NCBI GenBank assembly: GCA_963729795.1
Contig: CAVSPC010000016.1
Location: 248,001-312,000 of the forward strand
Length of the DNA stretch: 64,000 bases
From: CAWBBA01 sp963729795
GTDB lineage: Bacteria; Desulfobacterota; Desulfomonilia; Desulfomonilales; Desulfomonilaceae
Direction: 5' to 3'
The translations under genes and the position numbers were made by a program. Shown piece after piece: positions 26,147 to 35,845 of this stretch. Position 1 is the first letter of the stretch, and each line of letters starts with the position of its first letter. The notes below the pieces were generated by a model. The model had not been told where the DNA came from. It searched no databases and saw only the letters and a list, made by a program, of their open reading frames with translations.

Positions 26147-27634
26147 ATGAATCTTAGCGAGATCGTGGATCGCTTCGCAGGGGATATGCCTGACCAACCA
26201 GCTTTGGTTTTCGAAGACCAGACCGTCTCTTATGCAGAACTGCTTCGATCTATAAACAAGTTGTCCAATGCTCTTGTAAAAGCCGGAATTAAAAAGGGCG
26301 ATCGCGTCGCAATCATGATCGGAAACAGGCCCGAATTTGTTGTAGGTTACTATGCCTCAATGAGGATAGGGGCTGTTGCTGTTACGCTCAATCCTATGTC
26401 CACGTCCTATGAACTCAGTCACTATCTCGCTGAGAGCAAGCCTGCCGCGATCTTCTGTAAAGGAGATCAGATCGCCAAAATTGAAACCATCAGAGATCGC
26501 GCGGATTACTTGAAAATAGTCATAAGTACCGAGCCGGCAGAAGGCGCGGTGCTTTTCGACGAGATTCAAAAAGACTTTCCGGACACTTTCAAGCCATTAT
26601 CATTGGATCCTGATGATCCTGCGGTGGTGATATTCACGGCCGGGCTCTTAGGCCGGGCACTCGGCGCCACTCTGACTCACCGCAATTTGGATACGAACTC
26701 CAATATGCTGAGAGACGATTGCGGCCGCGGCCCCGAGAGTCACGGCCTGGCGCTGATCCCTCTTTTTCACGCATTCGGGGCCGCTGTGAACCTTCTGGGG
26801 ACGATGAAGGTGGGCGGCACTGTATATCTCGTAGAACGTGTAGATTTTCCGAAGCTGATACCATGGCTTCAGAAGGCTCGCATTACATACACAGGCATGG
26901 TCCCCATGGTCTATTACGGCCTTCTCTACCATCCCTCCTGTAAGGACCTGGATCTTTCCAGTCTGGAGATAGGAATAAGCGGAGGGGCGCCTCTCTCCAT
27001 GGAAATCTACGAAAAATTCTGTGCACGATACAAAATAGACATCTATCAGGGATACGGCCTCACTGAAGCCTCGCCAGTGGTCTCATGGAACAACATCAAG
27101 ATTCCCAACAAACCGCCAACGGTCGGGAAGCCTCTTCCCAATGTCACAATCGAGGTGCATGACGATGACGGCAAGCCACTACCCCCGGGCACACAAGGGG
27201 AGGTGATAGTCAAAGGCCCCAACGTGATGCTGGGTTACTTGGGCAAACCTACTGAGACTGCGACGGTGATCCGGAATGGATGGCTGCATACTGGGGACAT
27301 CGGGTACCTGGATGCCGATGGCTATCTCACGCTTACAGGGCTTAAGAAGGACCTTATTATTACTTCCGGCTTCAACGTGTATTGCCAGGAGGTGGAAGAG
27401 ATCCTCATCCGCCATCCCCACGTGGCTGATGTCGCTCTGAGAGGCATCGACGATCTGATGCGGGGACAGGTGATAGAAGCTCTTGTTGTTCCTGAGCGAG
27501 GCGTAAGACCGGAAGAGAGAGACATTATCAGGTTCTGCAGGGAGTACCTTTCGAGGTACAAATGTCCCAGAAAGGTCCTGCTTGTCAAAGAAATCGTTAG
27601 AGACGCCAACGGAAAGGCGGTACGCTGGAGTTAG
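26147..27634 (+). CDS. Acyl-CoA synthetase-like (class I adenylate-forming) protein with degenerate P-loop
   Basis: 495 residues from the ATG at 26147 (TTGGAG upstream). The overall fold signals are intact: GYGLTEASPV, HTGDIGYLD, LKKDLIITSGFNVY and a C-terminal ANGKAVR with the late Lys. The phosphate-binding loop, normally TSGTTGxPKG, reads TAGLLGRALGATLTHRN (~163-178), losing the Ser, both Thr, the Pro and the Lys. Family role: ATP-dependent activation of a carboxylate to acyl-CoA. The altered loop suggests slower adenylation or a different role. Neighbours give no clear substrate. Confidence 0.82.
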   Translation: MNLSEIVDRFAGDMPDQPALVFEDQTVSYAELLRSINKLSNALVKAGIKKGDRVAIMIGNRPEFVVGYYASMRIGAVAVTLNPMSTSYELSHYLAESKPAAIFCKGDQIAKIETIRDRADYLKIVISTEPAEGAVLFDEIQKDFPDTFKPLSLDPDDPAVVIFTAGLLGRALGATLTHRNLDTNSNMLRDDCGRGPESHGLALIPLFHAFGAAVNLLGTMKVGGTVYLVERVDFPKLIPWLQKARITYTGMVPMVYYGLLYHPSCKDLDLSSLEIGISGGAPLSMEIYEKFCARYKIDIYQGYGLTEASPVVSWNNIKIPNKPPTVGKPLPNVTIEVHDDDGKPLPPGTQGEVIVKGPNVMLGYLGKPTETATVIRNGWLHTGDIGYLDADGYLTLTGLKKDLIITSGFNVYCQEVEEILIRHPHVADVALRGIDDLMRGQVIEALVVPERGVRPEERDIIRFCREYLSRYKCPRKVLLVKEIVRDANGKAVRWS

Positions 27635-27765
27635 AAATTTTCGATGAAGTATGGAGAAATCTCACGGCGCCCCCTTGCAGAATCAGTTTAAGTAGTCAGC
27701 AAGAATCATGTCCGTCTCCCATCCAAAGCGGAATATCCAAAAGGCTTACCGTGAGATCACTTGTG

Positions 27766-27811
27766 TCATTCCCGCTAAACCTGGAACCCGTACTGCGGAA
27801 AGCGGGACTGA
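27766..27811. repeat. Short inverted repeat TCATTCCCGCT / AGCGGGACTGA
   Basis: Arms at 27766-27776 and 27801-27811 differ by one base, with ~24 nt between. It lies in the non-coding 27635-28069 stretch, which otherwise shows no gene; it resembles dispersed palindromic intergenic repeats. Confidence 0.35.
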
Positions 27812-28069
27812 CCCGAACCGCGATCCGGGTCCGGCGTGTCCCGGCCGAACGCGAAGCTATTCTCGCAACTTATTCAAAGATCTTGGCAATTGCTATAACG
27901 CCCGGTAAAATAGTTTATTCTTGCATCGGCACATTTGCTCGGCTTCCTCTGAGGCATAGGTTGCCGGAGTCCGCGAGGGATCTTGCCGCGTGGGCCGCAA
28001 TTGTCCCATCGTGGTCTGTTCAAATCATGATGTATCCAACGGGAGTGCTCCCGGGAGGAGGGCTTTCGA

Positions 28070-29790
28070 GTGAATCTCGGCCGCCGCATGGTTGAGCTTG
28101 TTCGACCCGACGCTCAGTGGGATGGCCCGGAATTCCGGAGGCGAGTCGAATGGCTGATGCTGCTCAGGCTGATGGTGACCACCCTGCTACTGGGAATCAC
28201 CATTGTTTTTCAGCTTCGAACAAGCGGCGACTATCTAGTTAACCCCGCCACTCCGCTCTACATTCTAATTGGCACGACCTTTCTACTCAGTCTTATATAT
28301 GCCTTTTCCCTTCCTTTAATCCCTGACCTCTGGATGTTTTCCTATTTCCAGGTGATGGTGGATGTGGTTTACGCCACGGTCCTAATCCATTTTACCGGCG
28401 GCGCTTCCAGCATTTTTACTCTGTTGTATATTTTCCCCATTATCACGTCAGGCATTTTGCACATGCGCCGTGGAGCGTTGCTTACCGCTGCGGCGACGTC
28501 AGTGACCGTTCGGGCTTCTGATCAATTTTGAATACTATCGTCTAATCCCGCAAAGTGACTGGCCTTGGGTGAGCCCGTGGGGTAGAGAAACTCCCGGGTA
28601 CCTGCTTTGGATCCTGGTGGTACACTTCACATTTTTTTTTCTGGTGGCCATCCTTGCGAGTACCAGTGCAGAGCAGCTCAAGAACATAAAGATTTCTTTG
28701 ACCAGGCGAGAGAGCGATTATCAAAAGCTCTCGGATTTGTACACAAGTATTGTACGATCGATCCCCACCGGTATCATAACTACTAATGAGATGGACCGAA
28801 TTACTTTCGTGAATTCGGCGGGAACTGTGTTACTGGCCGCATCCTTGGCAGATCTGGTGGGCGTACGCCTGAAGCAGATTTTTCCCGTTGTTGACACAGG
28901 ACTGAGAACAAGCTCAGTAAGGCGTGAGACTTATTTAACGGTCAAGGAGATTAACGGTGGCAAGAGGCAGATGGAACTGATGGTTTCCGACCTCAGGCGC
29001 GAGGACAATATTCCGAGCGGCAGACTGGTAGTATTCCAGGACGTGACCCAGATCCGCAAGATGGAGGAGCGAGTAAAACTTAGCGAAAAACAGGCGGCAT
29101 TCGTCAGAATAGCCGCCGGTATGGCCCACGAAATACGGAACCCACTTGCGTCATTACGAGGAGCCACGGAACTTCTCTCCGAAACCTCTTCGGGCCTTGA
29201 TAACCAAAAGAAGCTCCTCGGCATCGTCCTTCGTGAAGCCGACCGTTTGAATTCCTTGCTGGGGGACTTTCTTCTGAGCGTGAGTATTAAACAACCTCAG
29301 AAGGCAAGAGTGATGCTTACCGACCTGATTGAGGAAACCGTGGATCTTTTCTCGACCCAGTCTAGGGTAAGACTGAATCTGTCTTTGGAAACTCTGATCC
29401 ATAAGGGAGTTGAAGTGGAAGGTGATTCCACCAAACTCAAGCAAGCGGTATGGAATCTCTTTGAAAATGCACTGGATGCTACGCCGGATGACGGAGTGAT
29501 CAGAGTAGTACCTGGAGGCAGAACCGGAATCAGGGCAGGCAATTCTCAAGGTCGAAGACTCGGGTCAGGGGATACCCCCCGAGGCTAGAGATCTAATTTT
29601 CGAACCCTTCACTACTACGAAGGGGAAAGGGACAGGATTAGGTTTGTCACTTGTTCTGAGCATTGTGGAAGCCCATAACGGTACAGTCGAAGTCGAAAGC
29701 GCCTTGGGGAAGGGAAGCCGCTTCATTGTAAGGCTCCCGCTTGCCTCGCCAAACGCCGTTGCTGGAGACGGAGGACCCGTCAATGGCTGA
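28070..29790 (+). CDS. PilS/NtrB-like membrane sensor histidine kinase, two frameshifts
   Basis: Read across three frames. The N-terminal part has several hydrophobic helices (MLLRLMVTTLLLGITIVF...), then a PAS-like sensor, H-box AAGMAHEIRNPLASLRG, N-box WNLFENALDA, and ATP lid DSGQGIP...EPFTTTKGKGTGLGLS. Breaks lie near 28505-28515 (resuming as FGLLINFEYYR) and near 29520-29530 (resuming as SGQAILKVEDSG). The span is 3n+2 nt, so each break is one extra base. The GTG at 28070 follows GGAGGAG, and an ATG at 28088 is possible. The stop overlaps the downstream regulator start (ATGGCTGA). Likely phosphorylates that regulator. Confidence 0.85.
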
Positions 29791-31174
29791 ACGACTCCTG
29801 ATAGTGGATGACGAACCGAGCATGAGGGAGTTTCTCGAGATCATGCTCTCGCAAGAAGGCTACCAGGTCCGGAGCGCGTCCACCGGAGAGGAAGGATTTG
29901 AAACATATCGCGCGGTAGAGCCCGACCTGGTGCTTACTGACGTTAAGATGCCCGGCATGAGCGGTCTGGATTTGATTAGAGAAATACACTCCTTAGATCC
30001 CGAGGCACCAATCATCGCCATAACGGCCTATGCATCCGCGGACGATGCGGTACGTGCGGTGAGGGAAGGGGCTTATGACTACCTGTCCAAGCCTTTCAAG
30101 ATTGAAGATTTGCGCATCATCATTCGCAATGCATTGGAAGCGCGACGGCTCCGCCGCGAGAATTTCGAGCTGAGGCGATCAATAGAAGGACGATATCGGT
30201 TCGGCGACATTGTCGGAAAATCGCATCAGATGGTCGAAATTTTCGATCTCATATCACGAGTGGCTCCTTCAAGGGCGGGCGTTCTAATAATGGGAGAATC
30301 GGGAACGGGAAAGGAACTGATTGCCAAAGCCATCCACTACAATTCGCCCAGGGCCGGTAAACCCTTTGTGACCGTAAATTGTACCGCCATCGTGGAGAAC
30401 CTCTTAGAATCGGAAATGTTCGGCCATCAGAAAGGCTCTTTCACCGGAGCTATATCCAACAAAGTCGGTCTGGTGGAAGCAGCCCACACCGGGTCGCTGT
30501 TCCTTGATGAAGTCGGCGAAATGCCCCAGTCGATTCAAGTGAAACTTCTGCGCTTCCTTCAAGAGAGGGAATTCCGGCGAGTCGGCGGCACCGACGACAA
30601 GAAAATAGACGTCAGGGTGATCGCGGCAACCAACAAAGAATTGGAAAAAGAGATGGAAGCGGGTAAATTTCGAGAAGACCTCTATTACCGTCTCAATGTC
30701 ATTCGCATACGACTCCCTCCGTTGCGGGAGCGTGAAGAAGACGTTCCGTTGCTGATAGAACACTTTCTCAAGAAATTTGCCAAAGAACAGGGTAAGAAGA
30801 TTGAAAAAGTATCTTCCCTCGCTATGCGGGTTCTTTGCAATTACAGTTTTCCGGGAAATGTAAGGGAGTTGGAAAATATCGTTGAGCGCTGCGTCACCCT
30901 CGAGCAGTCAGACCAGCTCACGGCGGAGAATCTTCCGCCGAAGCTTTTCGAGTCGGCCGCTTCCGTGGGTGTGTCGACCGAACTGGATATACCGCCCGGG
31001 GGAATAGATCTTAACAGCGCCGTTGAAAACATGGAAAGAAAGTTAATTAACCGGGCTCTCTATATCACAGGCGGTAACAGGTCCAAGGCTGCTAAACTGC
31101 TGAGCATTTCATTTCGGTCCCTGCGCTACCGACTCCTGAAGCTCGGTATGGACAATGAGGAAAGCGCCGAGTGA
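29783..31174 (+). CDS. Sigma-54-dependent response regulator (NtrC/PilR-like)
   Basis: 463 residues from the ATG at 29783. Receiver domain with phospho-acceptor Asp in LVLTDVKMPG (~53); AAA+ domain with Walker A GESGTGKE (~172), a sigma-54 contact loop reading GSFTGA (usual GAFTGA, ~218) and Walker B SLFLDEVGEM; C-terminal Fis-type helix-turn-helix GNRSKAAKLLSISFRSLRYRL. Activates sigma-54 promoters when phosphorylated by the kinase just upstream (8-nt overlap). PilR-like by domain layout; no pilus genes are in the window, so the target is open. Confidence 0.93.
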   Translation: MAERLLIVDDEPSMREFLEIMLSQEGYQVRSASTGEEGFETYRAVEPDLVLTDVKMPGMSGLDLIREIHSLDPEAPIIAITAYASADDAVRAVREGAYDYLSKPFKIEDLRIIIRNALEARRLRRENFELRRSIEGRYRFGDIVGKSHQMVEIFDLISRVAPSRAGVLIMGESGTGKELIAKAIHYNSPRAGKPFVTVNCTAIVENLLESEMFGHQKGSFTGAISNKVGLVEAAHTGSLFLDEVGEMPQSIQVKLLRFLQEREFRRVGGTDDKKIDVRVIAATNKELEKEMEAGKFREDLYYRLNVIRIRLPPLREREEDVPLLIEHFLKKFAKEQGKKIEKVSSLAMRVLCNYSFPGNVRELENIVERCVTLEQSDQLTAENLPPKLFESAASVGVSTELDIPPGGIDLNSAVENMERKLINRALYITGGNRSKAAKLLSISFRSLRYRLLKLGMDNEESAE

Positions 31175-31206
31175 CAACCTCTCCTAACCCCGAAAAGGAA
31201 GGTGGT

Positions 31207-31998
31207 ATGCGGGATTACGCAATCATTTTGGCCGCCGATCTTCCCACTGCTGACGAAGTTCTTTGTACGGTGAAAAAAGTGGGACCGATCGTGGACGGAG
31301 TGAAGGTGGGAGTGGCAACGCTTCTCGAGGCTGGTAAGAGCATTCTCAGCAGAATCCGTGATGTGGTCCAGGATAGTCCATTACTGGTTGACCTGAAAAT
31401 AGCGGACATAGGCTTTCTGGGGCACGGGGTGTGGCAGGGGACCAATTCGAAAATCATCAGGGGGCTCGAGAATTCAGGAGCCACGCACGTGACGGTTCAA
31501 GGATTTCCTGGTCCGGTTTCGGTAGCCGAGGCAGTGGCTTCGGCTAAAGAATACGGAATAAAGGCGCTACTTTTGCCCCTGATGAGCCATGCAGGCGCCG
31601 GTTTGTTCTTTTCCCGGCCTATCGACCGTTCTTCTCTAATAGCCGCTGTCTCAAGGGCCGGACTGGAAGCTCATATTCCCGATGACCTTCCGTGCCGAGA
31701 CATTACTGAAGGGATATTGCTGATGGGTGAGGCGTTGAATGCGGACGGTTACATAGGCCCTGCGACGCTTCCGCTGGATCTGCAACGCTTTCGAACCATA
31801 ACTCGGCGCCGTATATGGTGTCCCGGATTCGGCCGGCAAGATAGGGAGGGTAGAAGCCTCAGCCAACAGTTCAGGCAATGGGCTGGGATTGTTGGACCCG
31901 TTTCCGCTGCTATAGTTGGATCAGCCATATTCAATGCCGAGGATCCTGCGGAAGCGGCGAGACAGATCGTGGCAATTCGCGACGAATCTACGACATGA
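31207..31998 (+). CDS. Orotidine 5'-phosphate decarboxylase-like protein
   Basis: 263 residues from the ATG at 31207 (GGAAGG upstream), rather than the GTG at 31171 inside the regulator stop. It fits the OMP decarboxylase family: VDLKIADIG carries the DxKxxD catalytic array, with VTVQGFPG in mid-barrel and a phosphate-binding WCPGFGRQ near the C-terminus, closest in style to archaeal-type PyrF. Family reaction: OMP to UMP, the last step of pyrimidine synthesis. The context (two-component genes, dUTPase-like gene) fits nucleotide metabolism only loosely. Confidence 0.7.
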   Translation: MRDYAIILAADLPTADEVLCTVKKVGPIVDGVKVGVATLLEAGKSILSRIRDVVQDSPLLVDLKIADIGFLGHGVWQGTNSKIIRGLENSGATHVTVQGFPGPVSVAEAVASAKEYGIKALLLPLMSHAGAGLFFSRPIDRSSLIAAVSRAGLEAHIPDDLPCRDITEGILLMGEALNADGYIGPATLPLDLQRFRTITRRRIWCPGFGRQDREGRSLSQQFRQWAGIVGPVSAAIVGSAIFNAEDPAEAARQIVAIRDESTT

Positions 31999-32582
31999 AG
32001 CCTCACCAAGCGTTTGGGGTTGTTCGAAACCAAAATTGCGTAACTAATTTCTTTGCTTTTGATGATTTCAAGAACTTAGAGAACTTGTACTCAGATCAAT
32101 TGTCGGCCCGGAGGTATTTTGTCATGGCAAATCTCTTGAAAGGCGCTGAGGTCGTCGGCTTGGCCGAGGGCCTTATTTCGGGCAAAAAACAGCAAGGCGA
32201 GTTCTCGCTTGATCTTACGGTGCAAGCAATCAGCATAGTGAAGCGGGGCGGATCGCTGGATTTCGGGGGAAGCGAATACCAGGAAGCATCGATCTCACTC
32301 CTGGAACCTGAAAAGAAAACCCATGACGAGCCTTACGGGTGGTGGGATTTGGACGCGGGAGACTACTTGATATTCTACAATGAAAAAATAAGGATTCAGC
32401 CCGGCGGACTTATTATGATTTTGCCCCATCAGAGGCTGCTCGCGGCCGGAGCCTCGCACTCCCCATTGATCCTCGAAAACCTCAATCAAAAAACTTGCGT
32501 GCAGATTCACCTAGGGCTGGAAGGACTGAAGATTAAGCAAAATGCTCGGGTCTCAACGGCTATCATTCTAATAAATAGATGA
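31995..32582 (+). CDS. dUTPase/dCTP deaminase-like protein
   Basis: 195 residues. The start ATG at 31995 overlaps the pyrF-like stop by 4 nt. The C-terminal half (WWDLDAGDYLIFYNEKIRI, GLIMILPHQRLLAAGASHSPLIL) resembles the beta-sheet core of the trimeric dUTPase/dCTP deaminase family, but the usual PRSSLxR motif reads PHQRLLAAG, so catalysis is uncertain. It may be a structural relative with another role. Assigned from pattern only. Confidence 0.5.
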   Translation: MKPHQAFGVVRNQNCVTNFFAFDDFKNLENLYSDQLSARRYFVMANLLKGAEVVGLAEGLISGKKQQGEFSLDLTVQAISIVKRGGSLDFGGSEYQEASISLLEPEKKTHDEPYGWWDLDAGDYLIFYNEKIRIQPGGLIMILPHQRLLAAGASHSPLILENLNQKTCVQIHLGLEGLKIKQNARVSTAIILINR

Positions 32583-32977
32583 CGCCGTGCAACAGGATGT
32601 GAATTTCCGCGTCGACACGGATTGGTACCCGTCTTAGCATGAGGGATATTGCGCTGGGTTTGCTTCAACATACCAAGATTATGTGAATTCACGTACTCGC
32701 GAGAGCAAATTGAAAATAGTGTGCGATTCTCGATAGAAACTGACTAATTTTGCATTCGCAACATTTTGCCTCCGTTCCGAAAGCACAACGGTTTGGGTCT
32801 CGCCATTAGCTCTTCGAATGGTGGGCCCGAACGTCGTTGACTTTTATATGATGATTAGATATACTTGGTTTCACCATTTTAGGCCTGAAGTGCGTTCTTT
32901 TTTGGTGTTTATTTGCTGCATGTTGCAATGGGTCCCTCTAATCAATCTTAGAGTGGACGTTAAGGTGTGGGAAATAC
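32583..32977. other. 395-nt spacer before the outer-membrane factor gene
   Basis: AT-rich, with no credible ORF, terminator hairpin or known leader. Frames here lack ribosome sites. Confidence 0.45.
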
Positions 32978-34357
32978 GTGTCAATTTTTATCCCATGGGT
33001 TGTCAAGAATTCGCCGCGTTTCGAGAACAGGCCTGTCCTGAAGCTAGGGCTAAACCTCTGCCGGGGCGGTCGTCTCCTTGTTATACTTGCAGCCTTTTTC
33101 TTCCTGTGTCCTCAAGCCTTGTCGGCGGCCTCGGGGGCCAAAGCCAAAACAGAAGGGTATGGCTATTTTGATTTCCCCACCTGCGTTCGGTATGCGCTTG
33201 AACACTCGGAAATTTTTTTGAAAAATCGTCTCGAGATACAGATTGCGTCCGCCGACCTTAAAGACGCTCATGCTCAACTCCTCCCCACGCTCGAAATTGT
33301 AACGCAATATTACTTCGCTACTGCTTACCAGCTTGAAAATCCCCTGAGCGTCCAGCTTTTCGTGCAAGACTGGAACCCTGTGCTAGCTCTGCTAAAGATA
33401 AAATCTAGCGGCATCTTGGTAGATATTGGGAAAATTACCCACTACAATAAAATTGCAGACAATATTTCCCAGATGGCCAAGATTTTTTATCGCATCCATA
33501 TCCTGGAAAAGACGATCCGCGCACGCAAGCAGATGCTGGCGCTTCAGCAGGACAAAATAAATTACGCCAAAAGTAGAAACCAGCAGGGGTCCATGGATCA
33601 ATTGGAGCTCAGGGTCTGGACGAACAACTTGAAAGGCCAACGTATTAAACTCAGAAGTTTAGAGACGGAACTGCAGGATAAAATAGACCAGCTCAAGTTG
33701 CTCATGGGCTATCATCCTGACTATTACCTTCCCCTCGATACTCGCGACGCGGCCGATCAGATTCTAGCAGGGTTTAATGGCCAAGTGGTTACTTTCCCCG
33801 AAATACAGGGTTCAAATCTCCGCTTGAAAATTTTGGCCAAAAAGGAACAGCTTCAGTCGAACTTAGTGACCGGGGCGTACGTTTCTCTTGTACCAAGGCC
33901 CATTCTGGTCCTTGAAGATATATCAGATACGGTAGACCGGACCTCCGGGTTCAACATGGCCTTGGGGATCGACTACACTGTCTGGGACGGATTCAAGCGG
34001 GTCCGAGACATCAAGAGACAGAAAATGAAAGCGGAGCAGTTTAAAATAGACCGCAGCCAATTTTCACGGAAGCTCTATAACAAGTTCAGAAACTTACGAG
34101 GAGAGCTTGATCTCGCTGGAGAGAGGGAAGGATTCTATCGCGAACAGGCTAGGCTTGCCGAATTGACCGAGGAAAAGGCCTTTCTCCAATACAAGTCTGG
34201 AGAGATCACTTACGACCAATACATGGAAAGGCGTCTTGAAAAAGTGGAGGCATATATTGGTTCGATCAACAGCCTTGAAGGAAGGGTGACGTCCCTGATT
34301 GATCTCGCCACTATTGCAGGAGGTTTAAATAAGTACAATGCCGGAATTCGATACTGA
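32978..34357 (+). CDS. TolC-like outer membrane efflux protein
   Basis: 459 residues as read from GTG. A basic stretch precedes a hydrophobic segment (LLVILAAFFFLCPQALSA, signal-peptide-like, ~34-51), so the true start may be a little later. The mature part is alternating helical coiled coil (KTIRARKQMLALQQDKINYAKS, KAFLQYKSGEITYDQYMERRLEKVE) typical of outer membrane factor proteins. It overlaps the membrane-fusion gene by 20 nt. Forms the outer membrane exit duct of a tripartite exporter or a secretion channel. Confidence 0.75.
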   Translation: MSIFIPWVVKNSPRFENRPVLKLGLNLCRGGRLLVILAAFFFLCPQALSAASGAKAKTEGYGYFDFPTCVRYALEHSEIFLKNRLEIQIASADLKDAHAQLLPTLEIVTQYYFATAYQLENPLSVQLFVQDWNPVLALLKIKSSGILVDIGKITHYNKIADNISQMAKIFYRIHILEKTIRARKQMLALQQDKINYAKSRNQQGSMDQLELRVWTNNLKGQRIKLRSLETELQDKIDQLKLLMGYHPDYYLPLDTRDAADQILAGFNGQVVTFPEIQGSNLRLKILAKKEQLQSNLVTGAYVSLVPRPILVLEDISDTVDRTSGFNMALGIDYTVWDGFKRVRDIKRQKMKAEQFKIDRSQFSRKLYNKFRNLRGELDLAGEREGFYREQARLAELTEEKAFLQYKSGEITYDQYMERRLEKVEAYIGSINSLEGRVTSLIDLATIAGGLNKYNAGIRY

Positions 34358-35435
34358 AAAACCCCGACGGCTGGTAAAAGCGTTCGGTGTCCTTCTGGCG
34401 ACTTTTGTGGCGATTGCCTCACTGGTCCTGGTGGCGATTACGCACGAGCCAAAGAGCGCTGTTTCCAGCCCTGGTCCGGCAAAAGGCACCATTGCCCCGC
34501 AAATAGCGAATGCCAAATCCGAGACAGAGATCATTTTTCGCGGAAAGAGTTTCGCCATTGTTAAGCGAAACTTGATTTTTTACTTCGCCGGCGAGGTAGT
34601 CGACATTCCTGCCAAAGAAGGGCAAGAGGTCACGAAAGGGGACACTCTGGCCACTTACAAACTTGACCGTGAGGCGATGATCCACGTCCACAAAGTGCTT
34701 TATCCGGAGCAAGTGATTTCCTTGAATAAATCGCTGTACGATGAGCAGATTAACTTGGAAAAACTGAAGACAGTGAGCCTCGCGACAAAAAAACTCGATT
34801 TGGAAAGAGTTCAAAAGGAACTCTCGAATTTACGTGAACTACAATCCAAAGGAATGGCCGAAGCAGAGGCTGTACGGAATAAGAACCGAGAACTTGAGCA
34901 AGCGAAGAAAGATATCCTGGACATCGAGGAATCCATCAAACAGTCCAAAGCGGGGCTTGCCAAGACAAAGGAAGACCTTCACTACTACGAAGACAAGCAG
35001 AAGAGAGACCTCGACTTGCTGGAATGGCAAACTAACCGTTCTTACCCTGACCCGAAACTTCCTCTAGACGTGGCGTTTCTGAAGGCGCCCATCTCTGGGC
35101 ACGTTGTCTGGATAGCCCCCGAACTCAGTGCGAAGGCAGAAACCCAAAAAGGTTTTCATGCGATGACTTTGGCGCCGATGAATCCTATGATTGTTCGCTG
35201 CAAGGTCCACGAGCTCGACCTGGTAAAGTTGAAAACCGGAGACCGAGGAACAATTGTCTTTGACGCTATGCCGGACAGGAAGTATCCTTGCACGGTGAGC
35301 AGGATTCCCTGGACTAGTATAAATCCAGCCTTGGAAGTCCCTGCCGATTACGACATAGAGTGTATCCTCGAGAATACCGACGGGAAAATCAAGGACGGCC
35401 TGACCGGCAATGTGAAGATTAGTGTTGCAGAATGA
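34338..35435 (+). CDS. HlyD-like membrane fusion (periplasmic adaptor) protein
   Basis: 365 residues: one N-terminal membrane anchor (~14-35), a lipoyl-like half (IPAKEGQEVTKGDTLATYK), a long coiled-coil hairpin (~130-230), a second half APISGHVVWIAP, and a beta-barrel (VHELDLVKLKTGDRGTIVF). Bridges an inner-membrane transporter to the TolC-like protein encoded upstream (overlap 20 nt). No ABC or RND pump gene is next to it; the next gene is a glycosyltransferase. Confidence 0.82.
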   Translation: MPEFDTEKPRRLVKAFGVLLATFVAIASLVLVAITHEPKSAVSSPGPAKGTIAPQIANAKSETEIIFRGKSFAIVKRNLIFYFAGEVVDIPAKEGQEVTKGDTLATYKLDREAMIHVHKVLYPEQVISLNKSLYDEQINLEKLKTVSLATKKLDLERVQKELSNLRELQSKGMAEAEAVRNKNRELEQAKKDILDIEESIKQSKAGLAKTKEDLHYYEDKQKRDLDLLEWQTNRSYPDPKLPLDVAFLKAPISGHVVWIAPELSAKAETQKGFHAMTLAPMNPMIVRCKVHELDLVKLKTGDRGTIVFDAMPDRKYPCTVSRIPWTSINPALEVPADYDIECILENTDGKIKDGLTGNVKISVAE

Positions 35436-35845
35436 TCGCAGAAGTCGGAGTTTCGGCTCGATGCTCGAGACACGTAGGATTTACAATTTTTTGGCCCCTT
35501 AATGATTCATAGCGTGACTGCTGCAGGTTTCGGGCAATTCACCAGCCTTGTCTTGGGGTCTACCATACGCCGTTTAATTCCGTGTGGGATGTTCGTCTTG
35601 CATTGTGGACTTATCCCGGTGAGCTGTGTAGCATGTGATATTGCGGCAGACGGGACCGATCGCAATATCGCGTCGTTCTCGTAAGTGTAGTCCGGCTGTG
35701 CCGTCGATAGTGTATAAAGTTTGCCTGAAACGGCGGGAAGCGCTGCGAGGCAGCATCGCTCGACTGAAAACGTATCGGCATTCCCTTTGCTCGAGCTCAC
35801 CAATCTCACGCCGAGCGACAAAAGTGTTTCCTGCGACCTTGTTTT
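35436..35845. other. 410-nt spacer between adaptor and glycosyltransferase genes
   Basis: No gene, terminator or repeat recognised. Short frames on both strands lack ribosome sites and family resemblance. Confidence 0.45.

Noticed and set aside
4500..29790. Programmed +1 frameshifting as the main explanation of the five breaks
   Set aside because: The sites share only a loose CC(C)G context, no stop codon or stimulatory structure is common to them, and the affected genes are unrelated. A sequence-error explanation is simpler, so recoding is kept only as an alternative.
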